This document shows, in pieces, positions 10,365 to 20,809 of a DNA stretch of 64,000 nucleotides (within the stretch, counting starts at the first letter, position 1; every line of letters starts with the position of its first letter). Below the pieces are notes generated by a model. It was not told the origin of the DNA and made no database searches. It saw nothing but the letters and a program-made list of their open reading frames with translations. The position numbers were made by a program, and so were the translations under genes. Source of the DNA: Salvelinus alpinus (lineage: Eukaryota > Chordata > Actinopteri > Salmoniformes > Salmonidae); assembly GCF_045679555.1 (NCBI RefSeq), contig NC_092094.1:12595612-12659611 (forward strand), read 5' to 3'.

Positions 10365-10475
10365 GCATGTGTGGGTGGGTGGGTGGGTGGGCAGGCTAGC
10401 GAGCGTGTGCGGGCAGGTGTGTTTGCGTGCGTGCGTACGGGTGTGGGTGTGTGTGCGTGCGTGCGGGTGGTTGTA
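10365..10475. repeat. GT-rich microsatellite cluster
   Basis: A mixture of (GGGT)n, GTGTGC and GTGCGTGC runs. It creates spurious Thr/His-rich minus-strand frames. Confidence 0.85.
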
Positions 10476-10929
10476 TGCCTCCCATAGCTGATCATTTGAA
10501 TGGAACAGGAGCCAAGAACATGCCACACAGTTGGCCAAGGTTGTTCCCCCAGCTGTCTGCGGATGCTTCCAGGGGCAGACTGGGACCAGAAATTAGCCGA
10601 GGCATTTCTAACACACTGGTCCATTTTTATTTATTTATTTATTTATCATTATTTTTTCTGGTCCATTGTTAGTAGTAGCCAAATAATGGTCATTCTGTAC
10701 ACAACACATATCAATTTAGATGGGTTCACAGGGCTAAAGATGGAGCAGCCCATCTGGCATTTGCCCAAACTTCCGGGTCCCTCCATTCCTCCAGTCGAGA
10801 CAGATGACTCGATTTGGAATAATTGGAATGAGTTAGTCTAGAGGAGAGAAGAGTGAAGTTCTTGGAAAACAGTCTGCTGTCAGGTTCAACTCTAATTAAG
10901 ACAAGCACAGGCCACGGCAGTCTGGGGAT

Positions 10930-11031
10930 GCATCCCAAATGGAATCCTATTAAATACATAGTGTACTACCTTTGACCAGGGGGCTCTGGTCAAAAGTAGT
11001 GCACTATATAGGAAATAGTGTGTCATTTACG
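10930..11031. repeat. Foldback repeat F1, copy 4
   Basis: The left arm starts CATCCCAAATGGAATCCTAT. The right arm is TCAAAAGTAGTGCACTATAT followed by a degenerate GTGTCATTTACGA. Confidence 0.7.
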
Positions 11032-11185
11032 ACTCAACCTGTGTTTTCCATTATTCAGAGAAGCTGTTGACAGAGGCCACCTCTATTAGCAGGAAGGGAA
11101 TGAGCTTTTTTGGCACCAGCTCAGTTTTACTGAAAGTTGTACTCTGTAGTAGGCTGTCTGATCAAAACAGTCTAAATAGTTTTGA

Positions 11186-11292
11186 GAGGTTAGCCTACAT
11201 TTTCCTATGCATTGTGGATTAGCCAGCAGTGGGATGCAGGGTGGTATGCTGCTGGCTAATCCACAATGCATAGGAAAATGTAGGCTAACCTC
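11186..11292. repeat. Perfect 44-bp inverted repeat with 19-nt loop
   Basis: The arms at 11186-11229 and 11249-11292 are exact reverse complements over 44 bp, starting GAGGTTAGCCTACATTTTCC and closing at CCAGCAG/CTGCTGG. The loop is TGGGATGCAGGGTGGTATG. The right arm ends where a truncated 5S-derived SINE begins. There is no match to the other foldback families in the window. Confidence 0.95.
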
Positions 11293-11910
11293 TTGCCTCT
11301 GAAGCTAAGCAGGATTGATCCTGGATGGGAGACCAGATAATGCTGGAAGTGGTGCTGGAGGGTCAGTAAGAGGCACTTTTTCGGCCTCCCGGGTGGCGCA
11401 GTGGTCTAAGGCACTGGGAGGACCGGGAGGCCCATGGGGCGGTGCACAATTGGCCCAGCGTCGTCCGGGTTAGGGAGTGTTTGGCCGGCAGAGATATCCT
11501 TGTCTCATCGTGCACTAGCAACTCCTGTGTTGTGACGGGTGCAGTGCATGCCAGGTCGCCAGGTGTACGGTGTTTCCTCCTACACATTGATGCGGCTGGC
11601 TTCTGGGTCGGATGTACATTGTGTCAAGAAGCAGTTGGGTTGTGTTTCGGAGGACGCACGGCTCTCGACCTTCGCCTCTCCCGAGTCCGTACAGGAGTTG
11701 CAGCGATGAGACAAGACTGTAACTACTACCAATTGGATACCATGAAATTGGGGAGAAAAAAGTGGGTAAAAAAGAGGCACTCTTTCCTCTGGTCTAAAAA
11801 AAAAACATCCCAGGACAGTGATTGGGGACATTGCCTCCTCTCCCCTGTAACTATTCCCCAGGTCATTGCTGTAAATGAGAATGTGTTCTCAGTCAACTTA
11901 TATTTTGTAA
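11293..11910 (+). mobile_element. 5S rRNA-derived SINE (SINE3 type), split by another SINE
   Basis: The head retains the 5S internal promoter: A-box region GAAGCTAAGCAGG (11301-11313) and C-box region TGGATGGGAGACC (11322-11334). The tail resumes at 11772 (AAGAGGCACTCTTTCCTCTG) and runs through GAGAATGTGTTCTCAGTCAA. The 5' part of the 5S sequence is missing, cut where the inverted repeat ends. The middle is interrupted at 11378-11771 by a tRNA-headed SINE. Confidence 0.8.
11378..11771 (+). mobile_element. tRNA-headed SINE inserted in the 5S-derived SINE
   Basis: The element begins CCTCCCGGGTGGCGCAGTGG, a tRNA-like head carrying a CCCGGG site, and ends in an A-rich tail (GAAATTGGGGAGAAAAAAG...). 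It is bounded by a 10-bp target-site duplication, AAGAGGCACT at 11368-11377 and 11772-11781, which confirms retrotransposition into an existing SINE. Confidence 0.88.
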
Positions 11911-12161
11911 AGAAAGTTCATACTATTATCACATTGCCAATCTTATTTCCAAGCACTTCTGGACACCAGATCGACAGTTACTAACCTCGATTTTGACTTA
12001 AAATCCATCGTCAACTCCGACGAAGCTGTTCCCTTGTTCACACCGGACGCTATTCCTTCGTTTCATGGGCTAGCAAAACACAGCAGTCTGAGACGTAAGA
12101 GAACATCGAGATCTTCGTTCGAGAGTCTCCTATCAGAGGGACTTGAAAAACTGCATTAGTA

Positions 12162-13703
12162 CAGTGCATTCGGAATCTATTTAGACCCCTTGACTTTTTC
12201 CACATTTTGTTATGTTACCGTCTTATTCTAAAATTGATTATATTCTTTTTTTTCTCATAAAAATGCACACAATACCCCATAATCACTAAGCATAAAGAGG
12301 TTTTTAGAAATGTTTGCAAATTTATTACAAATAAAAACTGAAATATCACATTTACATAAGCATTCAGACCCTTTAATCAGGACTTTGTTGAAGCACCTTT
12401 GGCAGTGATTACAGCATCGAGTATTCTTGGCTATGACGCTACAAGCTTGGCACACCTATATTTGTGGAGTTTCTCCCATTCTTCTCTGCAGATCCTCTCA
12501 AGCTCTGTCATGTCTCCCCAGAGATGTTCGATCGGGCTCTGGTTGGGCCACTCAAGGAGTCAAGGAGACTTGTCCTGAAGCCACTCCTGCGTTGTCTTGG
12601 CTGTGTGCTTAGGGTCGTTGTTATGTTGGAAGGTGAACCTTCACCCCAGTCTGAGGTCCTGAGCGCTCTGGGGCAGGTTTTCATCAAGGTTCTCTCTGTA
12701 CTTTGCTCCGTTCATCTTTGCCACAATCCTGACTTCCCTGCCACAGAAAAATATCCCCACAGTATGATGCTGCCACAACCATGCTTCACCGTAGGGATGG
12801 TGCCAGGTTTCCACCCGACGCGACGCTTGACATTCAGGCCAAAGAATTTAATCTTCGTTTCATCAGACCAGAGAATCTTGTTTCTCATGGTCTGAGAGTC
12901 TTTAGGTGCCTTTTAGGTGCAAACTCCAAGTCGGTTGTCTCTTGGCTTTTACTGAGGAATGGCTTCCGTCTGACAGACTCTACCATAAAGGCCTGATGGG
13001 TGGAGTACCGCAGAGATGCTTGTCCTACTGGAAGGTTTCTCCATCTCCACAGAAGAACTCTAGAGCTCTAACAGAGTGACCATCGGGTTCTTGGTCACCT
13101 CCCTGACCAAGGCCCTTCGATTGCTCAGTTTGGCCGGGCGGCCAGCTCTAAGAAAAGCCTTGGTGGTTCCAAACTTCTTCCATTTAAGAATGATAGAGGC
13201 CACTGTGTTCTTGGGGACCTTCAATGCTGCAGAAATGTTTTGATACCGTTCCCCAGATCTGTGCCTCGACACATTCCTGTCTCTGAGCTCTACGGACAAT
13301 TCCTTCGACCTCATGGCTTGGTTTTTGCTCTTACATGCACTGTCAACTGTGGGACCTTATGTAGACAGGTGTGTGCCTTTCCAAATCATGTCCAATCAAT
13401 TGAATTTACCACAGGTGGACTCCAATCAAGTTGTATAACCATCTCAAGGATGATCAATGGAAACAGGATGCACTTGAGCTCAATTTCGAGTCTCATAGCA
13501 AAGCGTCTTAAAACTGATGGTTTTAAGGTTTTTATGTTTTTTATGTTTAATACATTTGCAAAAATGTGTAAAGACCTGTCATTATGGGGTATTGTGTGTA
13601 GATTGCTGAGGATTTTTATTAATTTAATACATTTTAGAATAAGGCTGTAACGTAATAAAATGTGGGAAAAGTCAAGGGGTCTGAATACTTTCCAAAGGGA
13701 CTG
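12162..13703 (-). mobile_element. Tc1-like transposon B, full length, dead
   Basis: The terminal inverted repeats CAGTGCATTCGGAATCTATT (left) and the complement of GAATACTTTCCAAAGGGACTG (right) share the inner block with CCCCTTGAC. TA lies at 12160-12161 and 13704-13705. Length 1542 bp. The transposase is encoded on the minus strand, with only the N-terminal DNA-binding part open. Confidence 0.93.
13060..13314 (-). pseudogene. Tc1-B transposase, N-terminal helix-turn-helix fragment
   Basis: The fragment has 84 codons starting MRSKELSVELRDRNV. It carries the paired-like helix-turn-helix (RYQNISAALKVPKNTVASII) and the RAGRPAKLSNR linker (a GRPR-like motif) that in Tc1 transposases contacts the terminal repeats. 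The frame then hits a stop. The catalytic domain downstream (13059 to about 12430 on the minus strand) is broken by stops and shifts, so no transposase can be made. Confidence 0.85.
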
Positions 13704-13705
13704 TA

Positions 13706-14750
13706 TATACAAAAGTATGAGGACACCCCTTCAAATTAGGGGATTCAGCTATTTCTGCCACACCCGTAGCTAACAGGTGTATAAAATCGAGCACACAACC
13801 ATGCAATCTCCATAGACAAACATTGGCAGTAGAATGGCCTTACTAAAGAGCTCATTGACTTTCAACGTTGCACCGCCATAGGATGCCATCTTTCCAACAA
13901 GTCAGTTTGTCAAATTTCTGCCCTGCTAGAGCTGCCCCGGTCAATTGTAAGTGCTGTTATTGTGAAGTGGAAACATCTAGGAGCAACAATGGCTCAGCTG
14001 CGAAGTGGTTGGCCACGCAAGCTCACAGAACGGGACCGCTGAGTGCTGAAACGCAGCACGTAAAAATAGTCTCTCCTCGGGTTCAACACTCACTACCAAG
14101 TTCCAAACTGCTTCGTCAGGAGTGTAATAAAATGGGGTTCCATGGCCGAGCAGCCCAATGCCAAGCGTCAGCTGGAGTGGTGTAAAGCTCACCGCAATTG
14201 GACACTGAAGCAGTGGAAACACTTTCTCTGGAATGAGGAATCATGCTTCACCATCTGGCAGTCTTACAGACAAATCTGGGTTTGGCGGATGCCAAGAAAA
14301 CGCTACATGCCCCAATGCATAGTGCCAACTGTAAAGTTTGGTGGAGGAGGAATAATGGTCTGGGGCTGTTTTTCATTGTTCGGGCTAGGCCCCTTAGTTC
14401 CAGTAAAGGGAAATCTTAACCCTACAGCATACAATGACATTCTAGATGATTCTATGCTTCCAACTTTGTGGCAACAGTTTGAGAAAGGCCCGTTCCTGTT
14501 TCAGCATGACAATGCACCCGTGCACAATGCAAGGTCCATACAGAAATGGTTTGTCGAGATCGGTGTAGAGGAACCTGACTAGCTTGCACAGAGCCCTGAC
14601 CTCAACCCCATCGAACACCTTTGGAATGAATTGGAACGCCGACTGTGAGCCAGGCATTATCGTCCAACCTCACTGGTGCTCTTGGTTGAATGGAAGCAAG
14701 TCCCCTCAGCAATGTTCCAACATCTAGTGGAAATATACAAGAGACTATAG
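13706..14750 (+). mobile_element. Tc1-like transposon C, right end lost
   Basis: It starts with TATACAAAAGTATGAGGACA, close to the end of the Tc1 family at 23499-24642 (in inverse orientation there). The body contains the same 5' region and transposase, but no matching right terminal repeat is seen. It abuts element B directly at the TA at 13704-13705. Confidence 0.85.
14142..14660 (+). pseudogene. Tc1-C transposase catalytic-domain remnant
   Basis: The frame [20 protein letters not shown] through [20 protein letters not shown] is the DDE domain of a Tc1 transposase. The usual WSDES at the first catalytic Asp reads WNEES here, so that residue is altered. The second Asp (QHDNAPVH) is kept. 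A stop at 14580-14582 precedes the last motif (SPDLNPIEHLWNELE), which is readable after it. The N-terminal part (13868-14141) is frame-broken. Confidence 0.88.
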
Positions 14751-14934
14751 TTGAGCAGTGAGGAAGGCTCATCATAATGGCTAGAACTAGTTAATGGAAT
14801 GGCATCAAACAAGAAGGAGACAATGAATCTGAGACTGCTTTACAACATCTGAGTTGTTGACCTATACAATTACTGTAAAGTTAACCTGCAATCAAATATC
14901 ATACCTACAGACCTATCAAGACAACAGAACCGCT

Positions 14935-15125
14935 GCTATATAGCCTCATTATTGTTATTTTATTGTGTTACTTTTTATGTTATTTTTTACTTTAGTTTAT
15001 TTAGTAAATAAATATAACTCTATTTCTTGAACTGCATTGTTGGTTAAGTAAAATAAGCATTTCATGGTAAGATCTACACCTGTTGTATTCAGCGCGTGTA
15101 ACAAATAAAATGTGATTTGATTTGA
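14935..15125 (+). mobile_element. LINE 3' tail fragment
   Basis: It contains AACTGCATTGTTGGTTAAGT, GCATTTCATGGTAAG, CACCTGTTGTATTCAGCGCG and ends AATAAAATGTGATTTGATTTG. This is the same 3' terminal block seen inverted at 36379-36460 and 34381-34455. Confidence 0.75.
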
Positions 15126-15134
15126 TTTTACCCA

Positions 15135-15198
15135 GAGGTGTAAGTCGCTCTGGATAAGAGCGTCTGCTAAATGACTTAAATGTAATGTAAATGTGTAA
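15135..15198 (+). repeat. SINE tail fragment
   Basis: The segment GTAAGTCGCTCTGGATAAGA then GCGTCTGCTAAATGACTTAA is the shared 3' tail of the window's SINEs, without a head. Confidence 0.75.
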
Positions 15199-15304
15199 CA
15201 ATGGGGGTTGGCAAAAGCAACACAGTGAATGCTGAAGTCCTGAGAAGACAATAAAACCTTTTGCATAGGGTGTTGATAAGAGTCAATTCAGGGGCTGCCC
15301 TACA

Positions 15305-15385
15305 TATGCACAAACACACATAACACACAAATGCATACACACACACATACACACGCATACGCACGCATACACACACACTTTCACA
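15305..15385. repeat. CA-rich microsatellite
   Basis: An imperfect (CA)n tract interrupted by TACA and CGCA. Confidence 0.8.
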
Positions 15386-15491
15386 CTCATCATATGCTGC
15401 TGCTACTGTTCTTTATTGTCTATCCTGATGCCTAGTCACTTTACCCTGCCTTCATGTACATATATACAGTTCCTCAAATACTGTGTACCAG

Positions 15492-16780
15492 CGCACATTG
15501 ATCTGGTACTAGTACTGCCTGTATATAGCTCCACATTGATTTGGTACTGGTACCGCCTGTACATAGCTCCACATTGATCTGGTACTGCCTGTACATAGCT
15601 CCACAATGATCTGGTACTGGTACTCCCTGTATATAGCTCCACATTGATCTGGTACTGCCAGTATATAGCTCCACATTGATCTGGTACTGCCTGTATATAG
15701 CTCCACATTGATCTGGTACTGGTACTCCCTGTATATAGCTCCACATTGATCTGGTACTCCCTGTATATAGCTCCACATTGATCTGGTACTCCCTGTATAT
15801 AGCTCCACATTGATCTGGTACTCCCTGTATATAGCTCCAGATTGATCTGGTACTCCCTGTATATAGCTCCAGATTGATCTGGTACTCTCTGTATATAGCT
15901 CCAGATTGATCTGGTACTCCCTGTACATAGCTCCACATTGATCTGGTACTGGTACCCCCTGTATATAGCTCCACATTGATCTGGTACTGGTACTGCCTGT
16001 ATATAGCTCCATATTGATCTGGTACTCCCTGTATATAGCTCCATATTGATCTGGTACTCCCTGTATATAGCTCCACATTGATCTGGTACTGGTACTCCCT
16101 GTATATAGCTCCACATTGATCTGGTACTGCCTGTACATAGCTCCACATTGATCTGGTACTGGTACTCCCTGTATATAGCTCCACATTGATCTGGTACTGG
16201 TACTGCCTGTATATAGCTCCATATTGATCTGGTACTCCCTGTATATAGCTCCATATTGATCTGGTACTGGTACTTGTACTGCCTGTACATAGCTCCACAT
16301 TGATCTGGTACTGGTACTCCCTGTATATAGCTCCACATTGTTCTGGTACTGGTACTCCCTGTATATAGCTCCACATAGATCTGGTAGTGGTACTCCCTGT
16401 ATATAGCTCCACATTGATCTGGTATTGGTACTGCCTGTATATAGCTCCACATTGATCTGGTACTGGTACTCCCTGTATATAGCTCCACATTGATCTGGTA
16501 CTCCCTGTATATAGCTCCACATTGATCTGGTAGTCCCTGCATATAGCTCCACATTGATCTGGTACTGGTACTCCCTGTATATAGCTTAACATTGATCTGG
16601 TACTCCCTGTATATAGCTCCACATTGATCTGGTACTGGTACTCCCTGTATATACCGCCACATTGATCTGGTACTGGTACTGCCTGTATATAGCTCCACAT
16701 TGATCTGGTACTGGTACTCTGTGTATATAGCTCCACATTGATCTGGTACTGGTACTCCCTGTATATAGCTCCACATTGAT
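15492..16780. repeat. Minisatellite with 32- and 38-bp units
   Basis: About 36 head-to-tail units, each containing CTGTATATAGCTCCACATTG followed by ATCTGGTACT. The two lengths differ by presence of an extra GGTACT. Both 32 and 38 leave a remainder of 2 on division by 3, and the unit has no minus-strand stop in any phase. All three minus frames are therefore open for 347-446 codons and none is a gene. Unit types are interspersed. Confidence 0.96.
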
Positions 16781-16799
16781 CCAATACAATATGCACTAA

Positions 16800-17400
16800 A
16801 TGTGTGAGGTAATAATTGGATTCGATATAATTAATTTCTCCTTAATACACAGTAGGTAAGGATTTAATAATTTCTCACGTTTTATTTGAGGTTTGGATGA
16901 TGATGATTGCTTGATACACAAACAGCAACACCTTAAGTTGTGTATGAGGGAATAAAAGAAAAGGCATTAGTTGTAAGGAGATTACATTGACATTTGCACT
17001 TTGTGGAGAGGTTTAATTAAACATCTCGGTGGAATTAAAACAAAAGATCCATTCTTGTTGCTAATTAACCTTGCCGAATCACTGAGCCGCTCTTTCCTCA
17101 CCGTAAATTGCAGAGGGAAATAATATTTAAACCCAAACATGACCAGGCCTAGTAATGTGAGAGGAAAGGATTTTTATGGCCACTAACAGTGATGTATGCT
17201 GCTAAAATCTCTTTCTAGTGAGAGCTAAATACCTTCATCGTTCACTGCTGTTGTGCTTTCTCTAATTGAAAGGGGGGCATTTTGTAACATTATATCACTG
17301 TTATCACCTCAATAAGTGAACATAATAGACCTTCATTTTTACGGCATCCATGATGTTGTGTGGAATTAGAGAGGTTTTTGGTGCATGTATCACCATACTA
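16800..17400. other. Repeat-poor AT-rich island
   Basis: No mobile element or coding sequence recognised. It contains a perfect 12-bp palindrome GTTTAATTAAAC (17011-17022) and several TAAT cores within about 200 bp. That could be a conserved regulatory block or chance AT richness. Confidence 0.3.
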
Positions 17401-17409
17401 TGTGCACCG

Positions 17410-18475
17410 CACAAGGCCTACTGTAACATGAGGCCTACTGTAACATGAGGCCTACTGTAACATGAGGCTTACTGTAACATGAGCCCTGACTGTAACATGA
17501 GGCTTGACTGTAACATGAGGCCTACTGTAACATGAGGCCTGACTGTAACATCAGGCTTGACTGTAACTTGAGGCCAACTATAACATATGGCCTGACTGTT
17601 ACATGAGGCCTACTGTAACATGAGGCCTACTGTAACATGAGGTCTACTGTAACATGAGGTCTACTGTAACACGAGGCCTACTGTAACATGAGGCCTGACT
17701 GTAACATGAGGCCTGGCTGTAACACGAGGCCTGACCTTAACATAAGACCTACTGTAACATGAGGCCTACTGTAACACGAGGCCTGACTGTACCAAAAGAC
17801 CTGCTGTAACATGGGGGCTGACTGTAACATGAGGTCTGACTGTAACATGAGGCCAACTGTAACATGAGACCTGACTGTAACATGAGGCCTACTGTAAAAT
17901 GAGGCCTAAATGTAACATGAGGCCTACTGTAAAGGGAGGACTACTGTAACATGAGGCCTGCTGTAACATGAGGCCTGAATGTAACATGAGGCCTTCTGTA
18001 ACATGAGGCCTACTGTAACATGAGGCCTGACTGTAACATGAGGCCTACTGTAACATAAGGCCTACTGTAACATGAGAACTGACTGTAACATGAGGCCTAC
18101 TGTAACATAAGGCCTACTGTAACATGAGACCTACTGTTAACATGAGGCCTGACTGTAACATGAGGCCTGCTGTAACATGAGGCCTACTGTAACATGAGGC
18201 CTACAGTAACATGGGGCATGCTGTAACACGAGGCCTACTGTAACATAAGACCTACTGTAACATGAGGCCTGACTGTAACATGAGGCCTGGTGTAACATAA
18301 GGCCTACTGTAACATGAGACCTACTGTAACATGAGGCCTGGTGTAACATGAGGCCTACTGTAACATGAGCCCTGACTGTAACATGAGGCCTGCTATAACA
18401 TGAGGCCTGCTGTAAAATGAGGCCTGACGGTAACATGAGGCCTGACTGTAACATGAGGCCTGACTGTAAGTTGCT
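17410..18475. repeat. Minisatellite with 17/18-bp units, core CTGTAACATGAGGC
   Basis: About 60 units alternate between a 17-bp form (CTACTGTAACATGAGGC) and an 18-bp form with TGACTG in place of TACTG. Many point variants occur. The array ends into a SINE-tail-like piece (18470-18515). Confidence 0.95.
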
Positions 18476-18529
18476 CTGGATAACAACGTCTGCTAAATTA
18501 CCAAAATGTAAACGTAAAAAACAAATTAT

Positions 18530-19210
18530 GAGCAGAAGGTTTGAAAAGAAATTGCCGATACGATTTTCAGTTTCTCTAGGAGGGAAAATATTCCTTTTCA
18601 AAGTTTTCTGAAGTAGTAAAGTTCTACTCTTGGTAGCCAGTCTGTTTGTGCTAGTATTCCACTCCTGGTAAAGCCAAACATTATTTGGAGTAGCAAGGAG
18701 TGAAATGTTAGCACAAACGTCCTGGTACCCAGGCTATACTCTTGGCTCTAATCTAACCTCTGTGACAAGATACTGGGTTCCTGGGACCATCCATACGTAA
18801 AAAATGTTGCACGCATGACTGTTAGTGGCTTTCGATAAAAGTGTCTGCTAAACAGCATATTTATTATTATTATTATAAATTAATATATATTATCTCTAGT
18901 TATCCTCTATCTATCCCTGAGGTGGAATGCAGTTTTAAATATATGTCTGTTTCACACAGTACACTTCACCCTAGTTGTTTCATATACCCTCTTACACCCC
19001 CAGCTCCTTTGGTATACCAGCTCCTTCATTAAAAACGTATCTGACATAATGAATAATAAATGACAGAAATTCCCCTGCCTTTGTAAACCCTGATATAGCC
19101 TACCTCTGCTATGAGGATCCTCAACGTATCAGAGAAAACCTCTGATATTAATGTGGAATAATGTGACACTTTACTTAAAGCCTCTGTGTGCATTAATACT
19201 TGTTATAAGC
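18530..19210. other. Intergenic, nothing firmly recognised
   Basis: The only repeat-like signal is a weak SINE-tail remnant near 18828-18860. No gene is supported. Confidence 0.4.
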
Positions 19211-19215
19211 GTGTA

Positions 19216-20807
19216 AAGGGCCTTGCAAAAGTATTCATCCCCCTTGGCATTTTTCCTATTTTGTTGCATTACATCCTGTAATTTCATGTCATGGACATAC
19301 ACAAAATAGTCCAAATTGGTGAAGTGAAATGAAAATAATTACTTGGTAAAAAAAATAAAAAAAATAAAAAAAATAATGAAAATTGCCGTGTGCATATGTA
19401 TTCACCCCCTTTGCTATGAGGCCCCTAAATAAGATCTGGTGCAACCAATTACCTTCAAAAGTCACATAATTAGTTAAATAAAGTCCACCTGTGTGCAATC
19501 AAAGTGTCACATGGTCTGTCACATGATCTCAGTATATATACACCTGTTCTGAAAGGCCCCAGAGTCTGCAACACCGCTAAGCAAGGGGCACCACCAAGCA
19601 AGGGGCAAAATGAAGACCAAGGAGCTCTCCAAACTGGTCAGGTACGAAGTTGTGGAGAAGCACAGATCAGGGTTGGGTTATAAAAAAAAAATATCAGAAA
19701 CTTTGAACATCCCACGGAGCACCATTCAATCTATTATTAAAAAATTGAAAGAATATGGTACCACAATAAACCTGCCAAGAGAGGGCTGCCCACCAAAACC
19801 CACGCACCAGGCAAGGAGGTCATTAATCAGAGAGGCAACAAAGAGACCAAAGATAACCCTGAAGGAGCTTCAAAGCTCCACAGCGGAGATTGGAGTATCT
19901 GTCCATAGGACCACTTTAAGCCGTACACTCCACAGAGCTGGAAAAAAAGCCATTGCTTAAAGAAAAAAATAAGCAAACACTTTTGGTGTTCGCCGAAAGG
20001 CATTTGGGAGACTCCCCAAACATATGGGAGAAGGTACTCTGGTCAGATGAGTCTAAAATTTAGCTTTTTGGCCATCAAGCGAAACGCTATGTCTGGCGCA
20101 AACCCAACACCTCTCATCACCCTGAGAACACCATCCCCACAGGGAAGCATGGTGGTGGCAGCATCATGCTGTGGGGATGTTTTTCATTGACAGGGACTGG
20201 TCAGAATTGAGGGAATGATGGATGGCGCTAAATACAGGGAAATTATTGAGTCTTCCAGAGATTTGAGACTGTGGCGGAGGTTCACCTTCCAGCAGGACAA
20301 TGGCCCTAAGCATACTGCTAAAGCAACACTCGAGTGGTTTAAGGGGAAACATTTAAATGTCTTGGAATGGCCTAGTCAAACCCCAGACCTCAATCCAATT
20401 GAGAATCTGTGGTAGGACTTAACATTGCTGTACATCAGTGGAACCCATCCAAATGAAGGAGCTGTAGCAGTTTTGCCTTGAAGAATGGGCAAAAATCTCA
20501 GTGGCTTGATGTGCCAAGCTTATAGAGACATATCCCACGTGACTTGCAGCTGTAATTGCTGCAAAAGGTGGCTCTACAAAGTATTGACTTTGGTGGGTGA
20601 ATAGTTTTGCACGTTCAAGTTTTCTGTTTTTTTGTCTTATTTCTTGTTTGTTTCACAATAAAAAAAAACATTTTGCATCTTCAAAGTGGTAGGCATGTTG
20701 TGTAAATTAAATTATGCAAACCCCACAAAAATCTATTTTAATTCCAGGTTGTAAGGCAACAAAATAAGAAAAATGCCAAAGGGGTTGAATACTTTCGCAA
20801 GCCTCTG
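19216..20807 (+). mobile_element. Tc1-like transposon D, full length, dead
   Basis: The terminal repeats (GCCTTGCAAAAGTATTCATC on the left, GAATACTTTCGCAAGCCTCTG on the right) are inverted copies. They extend inward through CCCCTTGGCATTTTT. TA is present at 19214-19215 and 20808-20809. Length about 1592 bp. The transposase reads on the plus strand in several broken frames. Confidence 0.93.
19610..20415 (+). pseudogene. Tc1-D transposase, broken
   Basis: The first frame (19610-19960) starts MKTKELSKLVRYEVVEKHRS, with helix-turn-helix ISETLNIPRSTIQSIIKKLK and a second DNA-binding region ending HRAGKKA. After a stop, catalytic pieces follow: LWSDESKI then a stop, [17 protein letters not shown], and finally [15 protein letters not shown]...[11 protein letters not shown] (20215-20415). 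All three catalytic motifs are recognisable, but stops and shifts separate them. The cause is decay by point mutation and small indels rather than internal deletion. Confidence 0.9.
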
Positions 20808-20809
20808 TA

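Noticed and set aside
11301..11334. Possible 5S rRNA gene
   Set aside because: Only the internal promoter part of 5S is present, and it is joined to SINE body sequence; it is a 5S-derived SINE, not an rRNA gene.
12427..12996. Plus-strand frames of up to 143 codons at 12.4-13.0 kb
   Set aside because: They are antisense to the decayed Tc1-B transposase, whose coding strand is minus.
15436..16796. Three minus-strand frames of 347-446 codons with a DQCGAIYREYQYQ-type repeat
   Set aside because: They come from a stop-free minisatellite whose unit length shifts the frame; all three frames give the same peptide.
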